From Cryptobacterium curtum DSM 15641 (lineage in GTDB: Bacteria > Actinomycetota > Coriobacteriia > Coriobacteriales > Eggerthellaceae), in contig NC_013170.1 in assembly GCF_000023845.1 (NCBI RefSeq), positions 930,001-994,000 on the forward strand: a stretch of DNA of 64,000 nucleotides. The letters are read 5' to 3'. Below the pieces are notes generated by a model that saw only the letters and a program-made list of their open reading frames with translations, was not told where the DNA came from and did not search any database. The translations under genes were made by a program, and so were the position numbers. Below, one piece after another: positions 41,159-50,811 of this stretch. Each line of letters starts with the position of its first letter. Position 1 is the stretch's first letter.

Positions 41159-44100
41159 TTGGCACGTAACGTAGCTATAAAGGCATCGATCGCTTCAATA
41201 AGCGGATGTTCGTCGTCATATGAAAAGTAGGTCAGAGGTATCTGCAGTTTTTTTGACTGCACAATATACCGCCCACGAGCACGGCGAATGTCTGTCCCCA
41301 GCGATGCGGGCGGCTGTGCAATCGGCTCAATATTGAGTTTACCTGCCACGATACTGACCGCTGTTACCCCCATCTGATGCGCGCGTGCCTTAATGCGTGC
41401 TTTCGCAAAGAAATTCTGCGCCGCACGTGGTGCTGCTCCATAACGCGCGCAAAGCTCGTCGGCAATCCCATCGACTACCTCTGGTGTATCAGCTGAAGCG
41501 ACCCGTCGATAAGCGAGCACACGCGCATCGGCATCGGGCACGTATTCTTCAGGAATATAGGTATGATCAGGTACGTTAACGGTGATATCCGAAAGAGCTG
41601 GCGGAAGGTCATGAAGCGTATCGGCACGCCCCTCACGTGTCGCCCGCACAGCTTCGGTGAGCATCTGCGCAAACAAATCGAAACCCACGGCGCTCATGTT
41701 GCCACTCTGCTCAGCTCCCAACATGCTGCCAGCACCGCGAATTTCAAGGTCGCGCATGGCGACTTTCATCCCGCTGCCTAGTTCTTGGTATTCACCCACA
41801 GCTTCAAGGCGCGCCGTCGCTTCTTCAGTTAACGGAACATTTTCGGGGAACATAAAGTAGGCGTACGCTTGCAATGAACTGCGACCAACACGTCCTTTTA
41901 ACTGGTACATCTGTGCCAATCCAAGGCGCTGTGAATCCTCAATAATAAGCGTATTCGTGTGGGGATTATCGATGCCACTTTCAATAATGGTTGTCGCAAC
42001 AAGCACATCGATTTCGCCCGCCGCAAATTCTTCCATAACCTGTTCGAGCTGTTCTTTACTCATCTGACCATGCGCAACACCAATGCGCGCTTCGCCCGCT
42101 GCCTGACCAACGCGCGCTACCGCATCATCAATAGTACGCACCCGGTTTGACACGTAGTACACCTGGCCGTTGCGCGCTAATTCTCGCCGAATCGCATCGG
42201 ACACCACATCAGGATCCCATTCACCCACATGCACCTTAATCGGCTTGCGATCGTCGGGGGGTGTCATAATCAAGCTCATATCACGCACGCCCGATAGGGA
42301 CATCTGCATCGTTCGTGGTATCGGTGTGGCAGACAAGGTCAGTACATCGATCGACTCGCGCAGGTTCTTCAATTGTTCTTTATGCCCTACCCCGAAGCGT
42401 TGCTCTTCGTCGATGATAACAAGCCCCAGATCGTGCGGGTTTACATCACGCGAGAGCAGGCGATGGGTACCCACCAGCACATCAACAGTGCCCTGCGCAA
42501 AACCAGAAAGCGCCGCAGCTTGTTCAGACGAAAAGCGAAATCGACTGAGCACTTCCACCGTAACGCCATACTCTTCAAAGCGGTCTTTAAATGTTGTGTA
42601 ATGCTGCTGCGCCAAGATAGTTGTCGGACACAGCACCATAACCTGCTTGCCATCCTGTGTCGCCTTAAAAGCGGCTCGAAGCGCCACTTCGGTTTTCCCA
42701 AATCCGACATCACCGCAAATAAGTCGATCCATCGGTCGAGCCGAGCGCATATCTGCTTTCACATCGGCGATTGCCGCCAGCTGATCGGGGGTTTCCTGAT
42801 ACGGAAAATCTTCTTCCATCTGCCGCATCCAGGGTGTGTCGGCAGAATACTGAAACCCTGAAACAGCCGACCGGCGCGTATACACATCTACCAGGTCGAA
42901 CGCAAGCTTCTTGCTTGCCTTACGCGCGCACCCCATGGCACGCGACCAGTCGCTTGTATTCAAGCGTGTCAAGCGCGGAGAAGATCCTTCAGGACCAACG
43001 TAACGCGTTACCCGATCAAGCTGCTCAACCGGCACATAAAGCTTGTCGCCTTCGGCATATTCCAACAGTAGATAATCACGCAGCGACCCGCCCACTTCTT
43101 GACGTACAACATCGCGGAAAAACGCGATACCATGAGCGGCATGAACCACATAATCACCTGGATTAAAGGGGAACGTAATCTCGGTGATATCCACCCGTCG
43201 ATGATGACGAATAGCCGTAGCCCCTTGCGTGTCAGACAGGCTTATCAGCGCAATTTTTGCCTTTGGAATAATCAAACCGAGCGGAATATCTGCTTCCACC
43301 ACGTTGACGACCCCCCGACGCAGACGCGCAGGAACGGTATCTGCATCAGCATTCGCAAGGTCGACAATCGACAAACCCCGCTCCACAAAAGCAAGCTTCA
43401 TGTCCTCACGGGCACGATATGAAGGAGCACTAAACACAACGGTAAAATCCGCTTGAGTTAAACTGATCAACCGTCCAAAAAGTTTTTCGGGATCTCCCGC
43501 TACTTCCGTACGCTTTACGGGTATTTCAGCATCAACCGAAGAAGCTACGCGCATAATCGACTGGTAGGTGCAACGCTGGTTTTTTCCAAAATCAAGTTTC
43601 GCTGGTGGACAAATAAGATCCTCAACAAACCTGGTGTGTTCAACAGGAAGAGAAGACAGTGCTTCAGCAGCATGGAGAGCGTCATCAATTAACGACCGCG
43701 GTTCCACTAACACACTCAATGCATCGGAAGGAAGAAAATCCCCCAATGTTGCCAGGTGCGCATACAAATACGGAAGCAGGGCATCAGCCGCTTCGTTGTA
43801 TACACCCCCCTCAAGCGCTTCAAGCGACTCACGCAAAACTGGATCGGTGGTATCAGGATCAAAAAGAATCCGGCGTGCTCGATCAAGGGCGGCACGATCA
43901 GGCATGTACTCGCGTAAGGGATATATATCCACTTTGTCGATGCGAGCAATCGTCTGTCCCGTAGCTGGCACAATGCGTCGTATTTCGTCGACTTCATCAC
44001 CGAAAAAGTCGATGCGCACGGGATAGGAAAGATTACCGGGCCAGACATCTATCGTGCCTCCGCCCACACAAAAGGTTCCTGGCCCCGAAAGCTCACCAGT

Positions 44101-44622
44101 GTTGAGATAACCACAGGCCACGAGCTCTTCTGTAGCGGCTTCAAACGACGCGATCGTTCGCTCACCCGATCCACTTTGCACATCCATACCTGCCGTAAAA
44201 GTCAACGGAAGATAAAAACGGCTCCGCACTGGACCCATCAGGCGCATCAGCGCACGAGAACTCGCAACGACAATGCATTCTCGGCTTTCAACAAGCGCAT
44301 GAAGTGCTTGCAAGCGGCACGCTACCGCATGAACATCAACGGGTGTTGATGCCGTGGGATAGTCCTTTCGCTCAAAAAAACGCAGGACCCGATTGTCACC
44401 TACATAGGCAGAAAGCGTGCGGGCAAAATCTGCGGCGCTTTCTTCACCAGCGACAATGACCAATGTTGGCTGCGGTGTACGCGCAAAGCGAGCTGCAGTA
44501 AAAAATGGACGCGCCGAAGCAGCAAGCCCCATTGTCGCATCTGCACCGCTATCGAGCTTACCCCAGAAGGTATGCACGTCTTTGCAGGCATTAAGAGGAT
44601 ATGTGAGGGCATCTATCAACAT
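41155..44622 (-). CDS. mfd: Transcription-repair coupling factor Mfd
   Basis: 1155 residues. UvrB-like N-terminal domains (GTFCVGGGTIDVWPGN) are followed by an RNA-polymerase-interaction domain (GDYVVHAAHGIAFFRDV), and a RecG-like translocase with Walker A CGDVGFGKTEVALRAAF, the DEEQ box (IIDEEQRFGVGHKEQLK), LSATPIPRTMQMSLSG and QLKGRVGRSS. A C-terminal TRCF domain closes the protein. It removes RNA polymerase stalled at lesions and recruits UvrA. Full length for the family. Monocistronic by spacing; possible small ORF upstream at 44680-44847. Confidence 0.97.
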   Translation of the reverse strand: MLIDALTYPLNACKDVHTFWGKLDSGADATMGLAASARPFFTAARFARTPQPTLVIVAGEESAADFARTLSAYVGDNRVLRFFERKDYPTASTPVDVHAVACRLQALHALVESRECIVVASSRALMRLMGPVRSRFYLPLTFTAGMDVQSGSGERTIASFEAATEELVACGYLNTGELSGPGTFCVGGGTIDVWPGNLSYPVRIDFFGDEVDEIRRIVPATGQTIARIDKVDIYPLREYMPDRAALDRARRILFDPDTTDPVLRESLEALEGGVYNEAADALLPYLYAHLATLGDFLPSDALSVLVEPRSLIDDALHAAEALSSLPVEHTRFVEDLICPPAKLDFGKNQRCTYQSIMRVASSVDAEIPVKRTEVAGDPEKLFGRLISLTQADFTVVFSAPSYRAREDMKLAFVERGLSIVDLANADADTVPARLRRGVVNVVEADIPLGLIIPKAKIALISLSDTQGATAIRHHRRVDITEITFPFNPGDYVVHAAHGIAFFRDVVRQEVGGSLRDYLLLEYAEGDKLYVPVEQLDRVTRYVGPEGSSPRLTRLNTSDWSRAMGCARKASKKLAFDLVDVYTRRSAVSGFQYSADTPWMRQMEEDFPYQETPDQLAAIADVKADMRSARPMDRLICGDVGFGKTEVALRAAFKATQDGKQVMVLCPTTILAQQHYTTFKDRFEEYGVTVEVLSRFRFSSEQAAALSGFAQGTVDVLVGTHRLLSRDVNPHDLGLVIIDEEQRFGVGHKEQLKNLRESIDVLTLSATPIPRTMQMSLSGVRDMSLIMTPPDDRKPIKVHVGEWDPDVVSDAIRRELARNGQVYYVSNRVRTIDDAVARVGQAAGEARIGVAHGQMSKEQLEQVMEEFAAGEIDVLVATTIIESGIDNPHTNTLIIEDSQRLGLAQMYQLKGRVGRSSLQAYAYFMFPENVPLTEEATARLEAVGEYQELGSGMKVAMRDLEIRGAGSMLGAEQSGNMSAVGFDLFAQMLTEAVRATREGRADTLHDLPPALSDITVNVPDHTYIPEEYVPDADARVLAYRRVASADTPEVVDGIADELCARYGAAPRAAQNFFAKARIKARAHQMGVTAVSIVAGKLNIEPIAQPPASLGTDIRRARGRYIVQSKKLQIPLTYFSYDDEHPLIEAIDAFIATLRAN

Positions 44623-45035
44623 TGCCTGTTACATTCCTTTCTTATTTACTCTCGTCTGCGCAAGCGAAAACAGAGTTTCTTAACGTCCGCTCAGCCACAC
44701 GTGAAGCCACTCAGCAAAGACCACCACCGTAGTCGCAAAAGCCCAGACAACAATAGCAATCTGCAGTGGCCAAACCGCACAATAGCCACCCATTGCAGAA
44801 AAGGCCAGCAAAAGCAATCCGCTGTAATACAGGGCTTCAAACAGCACGCGCAGCGCAAGCCCACAATACCGCTAGCGGCCCAAACACGAAAAGCCGCATA
44901 GCGCGGCGATACGTGTTTTAAAGCGCGCCTATTGTATCAAGTGCGGCAACAACTCTGCGACAAGACAGCCAGCATGCACGTGCGCTCCACGAAAGACAGG
45001 TATGATCGTTTTCAAAGCACGATGAAGGAGCATTT
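44623..45035. other. 413-base intergenic region between mfd and nth
   Basis: Apart from the doubtful small membrane ORF on the minus strand (44680-44847), nothing is recognised. The plus-strand frames here have poor codon use. The nth Shine-Dalgarno GAAGGAG lies at the right end. Confidence 0.5.
44680..44847 (-). CDS. Possible small membrane protein or gene remnant
   Basis: A minus-strand frame of 55 codons opens at GTG 44847 and ends at TAA 44680. It reads LFEALYYSGLLLLAFSAMGG, then a second hydrophobic segment (QIAIVVWAFATTVVVFAEWL) and HVWLSGR. Two membrane helices of normal composition are clear. There is no ATG at the front, no Shine-Dalgarno sequence, and a TAG stop lies ten codons upstream in frame, so it may be the decayed end of a longer gene. 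It is 57 bases before mfd. Confidence 0.3.
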   Translation of the reverse strand: MLFEALYYSGLLLLAFSAMGGYCAVWPLQIAIVVWAFATTVVVFAEWLHVWLSGR

Positions 45036-45704
45036 ATGCCACGGGAAACAATGGCAGCAAAACGTGAACGCGCAGCTGAAATAGAAAAGCGTATGTTTGA
45101 CCACTACGGTGCGGGTGCCTGCTCGCTTGATTACGAATGCGATCCCTTTCGGTTGCTTGTTGCTGTTGTGCTCTCTGCTCAATGTACCGATGCTGCTGTC
45201 AATAAAGTTACCCCGTCGCTTTTTGCAGCATACCCTACCCCAGCAGCTCTTGCTCAGGCAAACGTCACTGATGTTGCAACTATCATCCATTCACTCGGCT
45301 TTTTTCGAGCAAAAGCAACGCATCTTGTACATCTCTCACAAGTTCTTATGACTGATTTCGGTGGTGAAGTACCCAACGATATTGACGCATTGCAGACGCT
45401 ACCCGGTGTAGGTCGCAAGACGGCCAACGTTGTTATGTGTGAAGCATTTAAAAACCCACAAGGCATCGCCGTAGACACCCATGTGTTCCGCATTGCGCAT
45501 AAGTTAAAATTTGCTGGTCCATCAGCTGATACGCCCGCAAAAACTGAAGCAGCACTGCTGAAGACATACCCACAAAAAGATTGGCTCTACATCAATCATC
45601 AGTGGGTTCATTTTGGCCGTGAATTCTGTATCGCCCGGCGACCGCGCTGCGCCGACTGCTTTATTGCCGATCTTTGCCCCAGTGCAAGCAAGGATGTTCT
45701 GTGA
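45036..45704 (+). CDS. nth: Endonuclease III
   Basis: 222 residues. The helix-hairpin-helix LPGVGRKTANVVMCEAF carries the catalytic Lys, and VDTHVFRIAHKL the catalytic Asp. The C terminus holds the 4Fe-4S ligands C-X6-C-X2-C-X5-C (CIARRPRCADCFIADLC). It is a DNA glycosylase/AP lyase for oxidised pyrimidines. GAAGGAG precedes the ATG. It contrasts with the MutY-like protein at 53156-54103, which lacks the cluster. Confidence 0.96.
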   Translation: MPRETMAAKRERAAEIEKRMFDHYGAGACSLDYECDPFRLLVAVVLSAQCTDAAVNKVTPSLFAAYPTPAALAQANVTDVATIIHSLGFFRAKATHLVHLSQVLMTDFGGEVPNDIDALQTLPGVGRKTANVVMCEAFKNPQGIAVDTHVFRIAHKLKFAGPSADTPAKTEAALLKTYPQKDWLYINHQWVHFGREFCIARRPRCADCFIADLCPSASKDVL

Positions 45705-45779
45705 ACTAATTGAACTATATTAGATTGTGTGCAATTATTCTATCAACGAACGAGAAGCTTAAAAAGAAAGGATGACGTC

Positions 45780-46322
45780 ATGCGCGTCTATGATTACACC
45801 GCAACCAACCTTGATGGCAGCGAAGCACCCCTGAGTGCGTATAAGGGGGATGTTCTTCTAGTGGTTAACACTGCGACCGGGTGTGGATTTACCCCGCAAT
45901 ACGAAGACCTCGAGAAAATATATGCAAACCATCGCACAAAAGGGTTTGAAATCCTCGACTTTCCATGCAACCAGTTCCGCGAGCAAGCACCTGGCAGCGA
46001 TGAAGAGATCCATCAATTCTGTACGATGAAATTTGGAACGGAATTTCCCCAGTTCAAAAAGATCGATGTCAATGGCGAGAACGCCTTTCCGCTCTTCAAG
46101 GAAATGGCGACTGAAAAGCCCTTTGTTGGCTTTGGTCGTGGCCCAAAGGCACTCATGATGAACCAGGTGGCTAAGTCGGTTGACAAAGAATTTGGTGATG
46201 CCGCCTACATCAAGTGGAACTTCACCAAATTCCTGTTCGATCGCGAAGGTAACCTTATCGAGCGCTTCGAGCCCACTGCCAAGATGGAAGATGTTGAAGC
46301 AGCCATTGAAAAGCTGCTCTAA
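45780..46322 (+). CDS. Glutathione peroxidase family protein (Cys type)
   Basis: 180 residues from ATG 45780 (AAAGGA seven bases upstream). The thioredoxin-fold peroxidase has the catalytic triad region NTATGCGFTPQYEDLE (Cys, not selenocysteine), LDFPCNQFREQAPG (Gln and second Cys) and KWNFTKFLFDREG (Trp/Asn). Bacterial members usually take electrons from thioredoxin rather than glutathione. It probably reduces peroxides in the cytoplasm. It follows nth after 75 bases on the same strand and converges on the hydrogenase protease gene. Confidence 0.94.
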   Translation: MRVYDYTATNLDGSEAPLSAYKGDVLLVVNTATGCGFTPQYEDLEKIYANHRTKGFEILDFPCNQFREQAPGSDEEIHQFCTMKFGTEFPQFKKIDVNGENAFPLFKEMATEKPFVGFGRGPKALMMNQVAKSVDKEFGDAAYIKWNFTKFLFDREGNLIERFEPTAKMEDVEAAIEKLL

Positions 46323-46366
46323 AAAGCAAGCGCGAGAACACTGCTAACAAGCAAATTGTTTCCTGA

Positions 46367-46894
46367 TCAGCCCATTAAATGATGATATCCGACAGCGACG
46401 CGCTCCCCCGTCGCTGCCAAGCACACCTCAACACCAGCAGCCACCAGTTCTGCTAGCACCGCATCGACAAGATCAGGTAATTTAGCAGCTATGGCAGGGG
46501 TAAGCCCTATGGTCAAGTCGATCGGGTTGGCATTTTCTATCTGCATGCCTAAGCATACTCCCTGGGCGTGATATCCAAGAAGCGCTGCGGCATCGAATAA
46601 GTCGCTTAAGCGCAAATCATGCAACGATTGGCTCCCAAAGCCACGACGCGCCGCGTCATCAGGCGAAAAACGCAATATGGTTCCTGGCGCTTCCCCGGTT
46701 CCTTCAAGCGCATCAACCGTGATAATGAAGTCATAGGTGGCAACTTTATTCACCAAATCAAGGCTCATGCAGCCAACATCGAAGAGATCCACCGCTCCCG
46801 CAAAGTCGTAAGCTTGTAGCTCTTCATAGACAGCTGGACCAAGCCCGTCATCGAGCATGAGCTTATTGCCCACGCAAAACACGGCAATACGCAT
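46367..46894 (-). CDS. [NiFe]-hydrogenase maturation protease
   Basis: 175 residues from ATG 46894 with AAAGGGG four bases upstream. The HycI/HyaD fold is clear: FCVGNKLMLDDGLGPAVYEE (first nickel ligand), FDVGCMSLDLV (second) and HDLRL (third, His). This protease removes the C-terminal extension of the large subunit after nickel insertion. The substrate is presumably HyaB at 47845-49491, which keeps such an extension. It lies 260 bases downstream of hyaC on the same strand, with a strong hairpin between. Confidence 0.9.
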   Translation of the reverse strand: MRIAVFCVGNKLMLDDGLGPAVYEELQAYDFAGAVDLFDVGCMSLDLVNKVATYDFIITVDALEGTGEAPGTILRFSPDDAARRGFGSQSLHDLRLSDLFDAAALLGYHAQGVCLGMQIENANPIDLTIGLTPAIAAKLPDLVDAVLAELVAAGVEVCLAATGERVAVGYHHLMG

Positions 46895-46935
46895 GGAACC
46901 CCTTTCATTTAGAAGACCAGAATACCGCATAAGCA

Positions 46936-46971
46936 AAGGACCTAACCTCGGAAAACCGAAGTTAGGTCCTT
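46936..46971 (-). terminator. Strong hairpin between hyaC and the protease gene
   Basis: AAGGACCTAAC-C-TCGG (46936-46951) pairs with CCGA-A-GTTAGGTCCTT (46956-46971) around AAAA. It has one mismatch in 16 pairs. The minus-strand continuation is TTTGCTTATG, a weak T-run. It could terminate or attenuate hyaABC transcription before the protease gene. Confidence 0.55.
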
Positions 46972-47153
46972 ATCGCTTTCGGAGTTGAACCTTCGCTTTT
47001 GCCTTACTAGTACAGGTAACGCTCATTCATTTTGCAGCACTGCAGGAGCGATTCAGCTTGCTAATACCACAACAATATCGTCCTGCCATCCGGTACGAGT
47101 GATTCGCTTTACCAGATCAGTAGGTTGCGTATCCTGGCAGATCACGAAAAGTC

Positions 47154-47843
47154 TTACCGTACGTTGTAGTCTTCTCCCGCTACATCATGGGTATGGATGT
47201 CGTAGGTCATACCGCCATGCTGCTTACGTGCAAACATAAGGGCAAGCAGGTGCTTTCCGCCTTCGATAACCGACATGTACACATGGATCATCGTGAACAG
47301 GATGAACACGAACATCATGATGTAATGGATAATACGCATACTCATGATGCCGCCCACAAGGTCGGTACCTGCCTGGAAAAACGGCAGCGACGAGGTGGGT
47401 ACCCACAGGCAAAATCCCGTATAAGCCATTAAGATAATCAGAAACGGAATAGCGCCATAGGCAATTTTCTGCAATGGATTGAATTTGCCTGAGAGCGGAT
47501 GGTCCTTCTTGATGAACAGGTAGAACTTTACCCATTCGATAAGCTGATGACGATTATCCGGTTGCGGAATCCATGAGCGGATATCTTTCTGCATCTGACG
47601 CGTACCTTCGGCGGGTGCTGATTCCACTACAAATGCAAGCACAATACGCACAATGCAGTTTACCAACAGTACGATACCGCAGAAGATATGCACGCCGCGA
47701 CAAATGCCCATATTGGCAGGTGCATACGGAAAATGAATCATGAAACCCGTCAGAATCAGCAATGCCATGCAGGATAGGTTCACATAATGAGTGATCACCA
47801 GAGGCAGTGGATGTGCCTCGCGGTAATGGGCTAGATGAGCCAT
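47154..47843 (-). CDS. hyaC: Hydrogenase cytochrome b subunit
   Basis: 229 residues with four to five membrane helices (ITHYVNLSCMALLILTGFMI; GVHIFCGIVLLVNCIVRIVL; YGAIPFLIILMAYTGFCLWV; RIIHYIMMFVFILFTMIHVY). His residues in the first, second and last helices are the expected haem b ligands. It passes electrons from the periplasm-facing or outward-facing hydrogenase to menaquinone. The ATG follows the hyaB stop by one base, so translation is coupled. Length is normal for HyaC/HupC. Confidence 0.92.
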   Translation of the reverse strand: MAHLAHYREAHPLPLVITHYVNLSCMALLILTGFMIHFPYAPANMGICRGVHIFCGIVLLVNCIVRIVLAFVVESAPAEGTRQMQKDIRSWIPQPDNRHQLIEWVKFYLFIKKDHPLSGKFNPLQKIAYGAIPFLIILMAYTGFCLWVPTSSLPFFQAGTDLVGGIMSMRIIHYIMMFVFILFTMIHVYMSVIEGGKHLLALMFARKQHGGMTYDIHTHDVAGEDYNVR

Positions 47844-47844
47844 G

Positions 47845-49491
47845 TTACCTCACTCCCCAAGGATTCGTGACCGTCTGGAACTTCTTACCGGTTGCCGGCT
47901 CCGTAATATGCACCGAGCACGCTGTACATGGATCAAAACTATGAACGGTGCGCAGGGCATTGATAGGCTTCTCGAGATCGGTAACGGGTACACCAATAAG
48001 CGCCTGTTCAAGTGGACCATGTTCACCATGTCCATTAATTGGCGCAAGGTTCCACGTACTTGGAATAATAATCTGGTAGTCGGTAATCTTGCCGTCCTTG
48101 ACCTTTTCGGTGTGATACAGAGCACCACGCGGTGCCTCCCAGAAAGCAGATCCTTCACCAGTTGTGCGAGTCGGTGGACGGAAGTACTCAGTGTCGCCAC
48201 CTTTGATAGCTTCAATAAGCTCGCGGACCCAATCTTTCATAAGGCCAGCAATATAGAGCGTTTCGATCTGGCGAACGCCCGTGCGGCCCATCGTAGACGG
48301 CACAATGTCGATACGGCCCGGTGCACCCAATGCTTCAAGCAGAGCGTCAACATGCTCGACAATAAACGGCACGCCGCGCTTGTAGGCAACAAGCATACGA
48401 GACATCGACGTGGCTTCCATGGCTTTACCGTTGTAGGTAGGAGCCTTAACCCAGCTATAGCGATCAGCAACGTCATACGAGGTAAATTCGGCCTTTGTTT
48501 CGCCTTCGCGCGGATTCAAGTCGGACGAGCCCTCGTACCAGGAATGGCCAACATATTCGCTAATGGCGTCCTCGTTGACCTCTTCGAGTGCGAATCCATC
48601 GTTTAAGACACCGGCGGGCAGATAGCGCTTCGTCATATCGAAGCTCGTATCGTCAAATACGCCCCATGCGATATAGCGACCACAACCACGGCCAAATTCG
48701 AATGCATCAGCATAGTACGGTGCAATAGCCAGGGTGTCGGGAAGCATCGTCGCTTCAACCCAATCATATAGTTCGTTGACCAGCGCCCACAGATCGTCAA
48801 GCTTTTCTTCGGTCGGCACAAACATGGTGCCACCGACGGTGCTTGTCATAATGTGAGGCATTTTGCCGCCGAGCAAACCAGCAATCTCGCTCGCCTTCGC
48901 CTGCATGCGCAACGCTTCAAGATAATGAGCCGTACAAATAAGATCGAGCTCTGGCGTCAGTTGGTAGCCATCGTTATTTTCAGCATCAAACCAGTTGCCA
49001 CTGAAAATAGACAGCTGCTTATTGGCGGCAAACGTCTGCAGTTTTTTCTTCACTGCGCCGAGATCACTCATGGTCGATGTGCCCGCTGCCTGAGCAAGAT
49101 CGTACGCATCAGCAACATTTGCCGTCAGCGCGTTGAGCGGGTTCACATAATCCAGCGCCGCCAGGTTATAGAACCAGAGAATATTGCTATGCATGAACTG
49201 CGCTGCTTCAACCAGGTTGCGGATGATGCGTGCGTTGTTTGAAATAGTGATGCCATAGGCTTTCTCGCCAGCAATAGAAGCAGAATGTGCATGCGAAACC
49301 GGGCAGACACCACAGATGCGCTGCACAATCATGGCAGCATCTTCGGGTGTGCGGTCGCGCACCACCAATTCCATGCCGCGGAAGCAGCCACCGGATACCC
49401 ACGCGTCAGTAACCATGCCGTCGTTGACTTCCATCTCGACGCGCAGATGACCCTCGATACGGGTGATCGGATCGATTACGGTACGTGCCAT
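47845..49491 (-). CDS. hyaB: [NiFe]-hydrogenase large subunit, group 1
   Basis: 548 residues. The nickel-iron site ligands are RICGVC near residue 60 and DPCTACSVH at the C terminus, followed by the cleavable extension ITEPATGKKFQTVTNPWGVR. The N terminus TVIDPITRIEGHLRVEMEV is diagnostic. It oxidises or evolves hydrogen. With HyaA (Tat signal) and HyaC it forms a membrane-bound uptake hydrogenase coupled to menaquinone. hyaA ends one base before its ATG. Confidence 0.96.
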   Translation of the reverse strand: MARTVIDPITRIEGHLRVEMEVNDGMVTDAWVSGGCFRGMELVVRDRTPEDAAMIVQRICGVCPVSHAHSASIAGEKAYGITISNNARIIRNLVEAAQFMHSNILWFYNLAALDYVNPLNALTANVADAYDLAQAAGTSTMSDLGAVKKKLQTFAANKQLSIFSGNWFDAENNDGYQLTPELDLICTAHYLEALRMQAKASEIAGLLGGKMPHIMTSTVGGTMFVPTEEKLDDLWALVNELYDWVEATMLPDTLAIAPYYADAFEFGRGCGRYIAWGVFDDTSFDMTKRYLPAGVLNDGFALEEVNEDAISEYVGHSWYEGSSDLNPREGETKAEFTSYDVADRYSWVKAPTYNGKAMEATSMSRMLVAYKRGVPFIVEHVDALLEALGAPGRIDIVPSTMGRTGVRQIETLYIAGLMKDWVRELIEAIKGGDTEYFRPPTRTTGEGSAFWEAPRGALYHTEKVKDGKITDYQIIIPSTWNLAPINGHGEHGPLEQALIGVPVTDLEKPINALRTVHSFDPCTACSVHITEPATGKKFQTVTNPWGVR

Positions 49492-50811
49492 TTACTCGCT
49501 GCCCCCCTTCTTACTGAGCTTTTCTTTGATGACCTGCAGATCGTCAGCCTGCTTCTTTTCGAAATCGGCAGCAGATACGGTCTCGGTGGTCCCGTCAGAC
49601 TTAATGATTACCTTATCTTCAACGTAATCGCCCACCGACCGATCGGGGTGCTTAGCATCCCAGGCACGCTTTTCTTCAAAGCGGAACTTGCCTTTCATGC
49701 GACCTGAGGCCTTAATGCCAAAGCCATGAACGGCAATGCCAGCAGCAACGATAGCTGTTAAGCCCAAGCAAACCGCTTCGGTCTGGAACGTCCAATCGCC
49801 AATACGCAGATCGCGATGGCGCTTCATAAAGGGCGTATTGACCTCAACCCAGTTATGACCAGGATCCATGGGTGCCGCTTCGCAGCAACCAATACACGGA
49901 GCACCCGCTTCAACACACCAGCTGCGTCGGTTGTTGTAGCGCACGATACCGCAGTTGGCCTTTGTCTGAGGGCCACGACAACCCATGGCATAGAGGCAAT
50001 AGTTTTTGGCTTCTTCTTCCGAGCCAAACTGATAGACAAACTCGCCGTTCTCAAAGTGTCCGCGACGCTCACAGTTGTCGTGAATAGTTTCGTCGAAGAT
50101 AAGAGCCGGTTTGTTTTCATAATCAAGCGCCGGCAGCTTATTCATCATGACGACATCGACAAGAACCGCTACCAGCCATTCCGGATTTGCGGGACAACCA
50201 GGTATGTTCACAACCGGAACGTTGATACCAGATTCCTTGAGGAACTTTTCAACGCCTACTGCACCAGCTGAATTGGGGTTAGCTCCCATCCATCCGCCGT
50301 TAACAGCGCACGAACCAAGGGCAACAACCGCATTAGCCGACGGGGCTGCCTCAAGCAGATGTTCGGTACCGGGCTTGCCCGCCACGCGCAGTGCTTCACC
50401 GCCCCACTTTTCGAGTACCGCACCCTCGTAAATGAGAATGTAATTACCGGCCTCGATGGTCTGCTCTTTAGCTTCTTCCATGGAATAGCCCGCAGCAGCT
50501 GAAAGGGTCTCGCTGTAATTCAGTGAGATCATTTCGAGAACAATAGTTGCTGGATCAGGGGTTTCAACCTGTGCAAAAGCTTCGGTACAACCCGTGCATG
50601 AAGCGCCCTCTATCCAGATAACCGGATAAAGCTTTCCTTCTTTTGCGCCGATGACAGATTTCTCGAGAGCATCGGCTACCTGGGGTATCGTCAGCTGACT
50701 TGCACCAGCCGCAGCGACCACAGCCCCACAGAGCTTCAGGAAACTGCGACGCGAAACTCCACGCGCTTCGAGCAGTGCCTCAAAACCCGTCTGGGTGGCC
50801 TCTCTTTCCAT
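49492..50811 (-). CDS. hyaA: [NiFe]-hydrogenase small subunit with Tat signal
   Basis: 439 residues from ATG 50811, preceded by a perfect AAGGAGGT; the frame extends to 50925 without support. The twin-arginine signal SRRSFLKLCGAVVAAAGAS exports the folded heterodimer. Fe-S ligands: EGASCTGCTEAF, LGSCAVNGGW, NIPGCPANP (proximal), then HDNCERRGHF, CLYAMGCRGP and CVEAGAPCIGCCE (distal and medial). A C-terminal helix (CLGLTAIVAAGIAVHGFG) anchors it to the membrane. A charged tail of about 60 residues follows that helix, longer than in E. coli HyaA. First gene of hyaABC. Confidence 0.95.
   Translation of the reverse strand: MEREATQTGFEALLEARGVSRRSFLKLCGAVVAAAGASQLTIPQVADALEKSVIGAKEGKLYPVIWIEGASCTGCTEAFAQVETPDPATIVLEMISLNYSETLSAAAGYSMEEAKEQTIEAGNYILIYEGAVLEKWGGEALRVAGKPGTEHLLEAAPSANAVVALGSCAVNGGWMGANPNSAGAVGVEKFLKESGINVPVVNIPGCPANPEWLVAVLVDVVMMNKLPALDYENKPALIFDETIHDNCERRGHFENGEFVYQFGSEEEAKNYCLYAMGCRGPQTKANCGIVRYNNRRSWCVEAGAPCIGCCEAAPMDPGHNWVEVNTPFMKRHRDLRIGDWTFQTEAVCLGLTAIVAAGIAVHGFGIKASGRMKGKFRFEEKRAWDAKHPDRSVGDYVEDKVIIKSDGTTETVSAADFEKKQADDLQVIKEKLSKKGGSE

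Noticed and set aside
44572-44901. 109-codon plus-strand ORF between mfd and nth
   Set aside because: It overlaps the mfd 5' end antisense, is rich in His/Arg/Gln as shadow frames are, and lacks a ribosome binding site.
45780-46322. Selenoprotein glutathione peroxidase
   Set aside because: The catalytic codon encodes Cys, there is no in-frame TGA, and no SECIS-like element is needed.
46985-47239. 84-codon plus-strand ORF beside hyaC
   Set aside because: It overlaps the hyaC 3' end antisense and has atypical composition.
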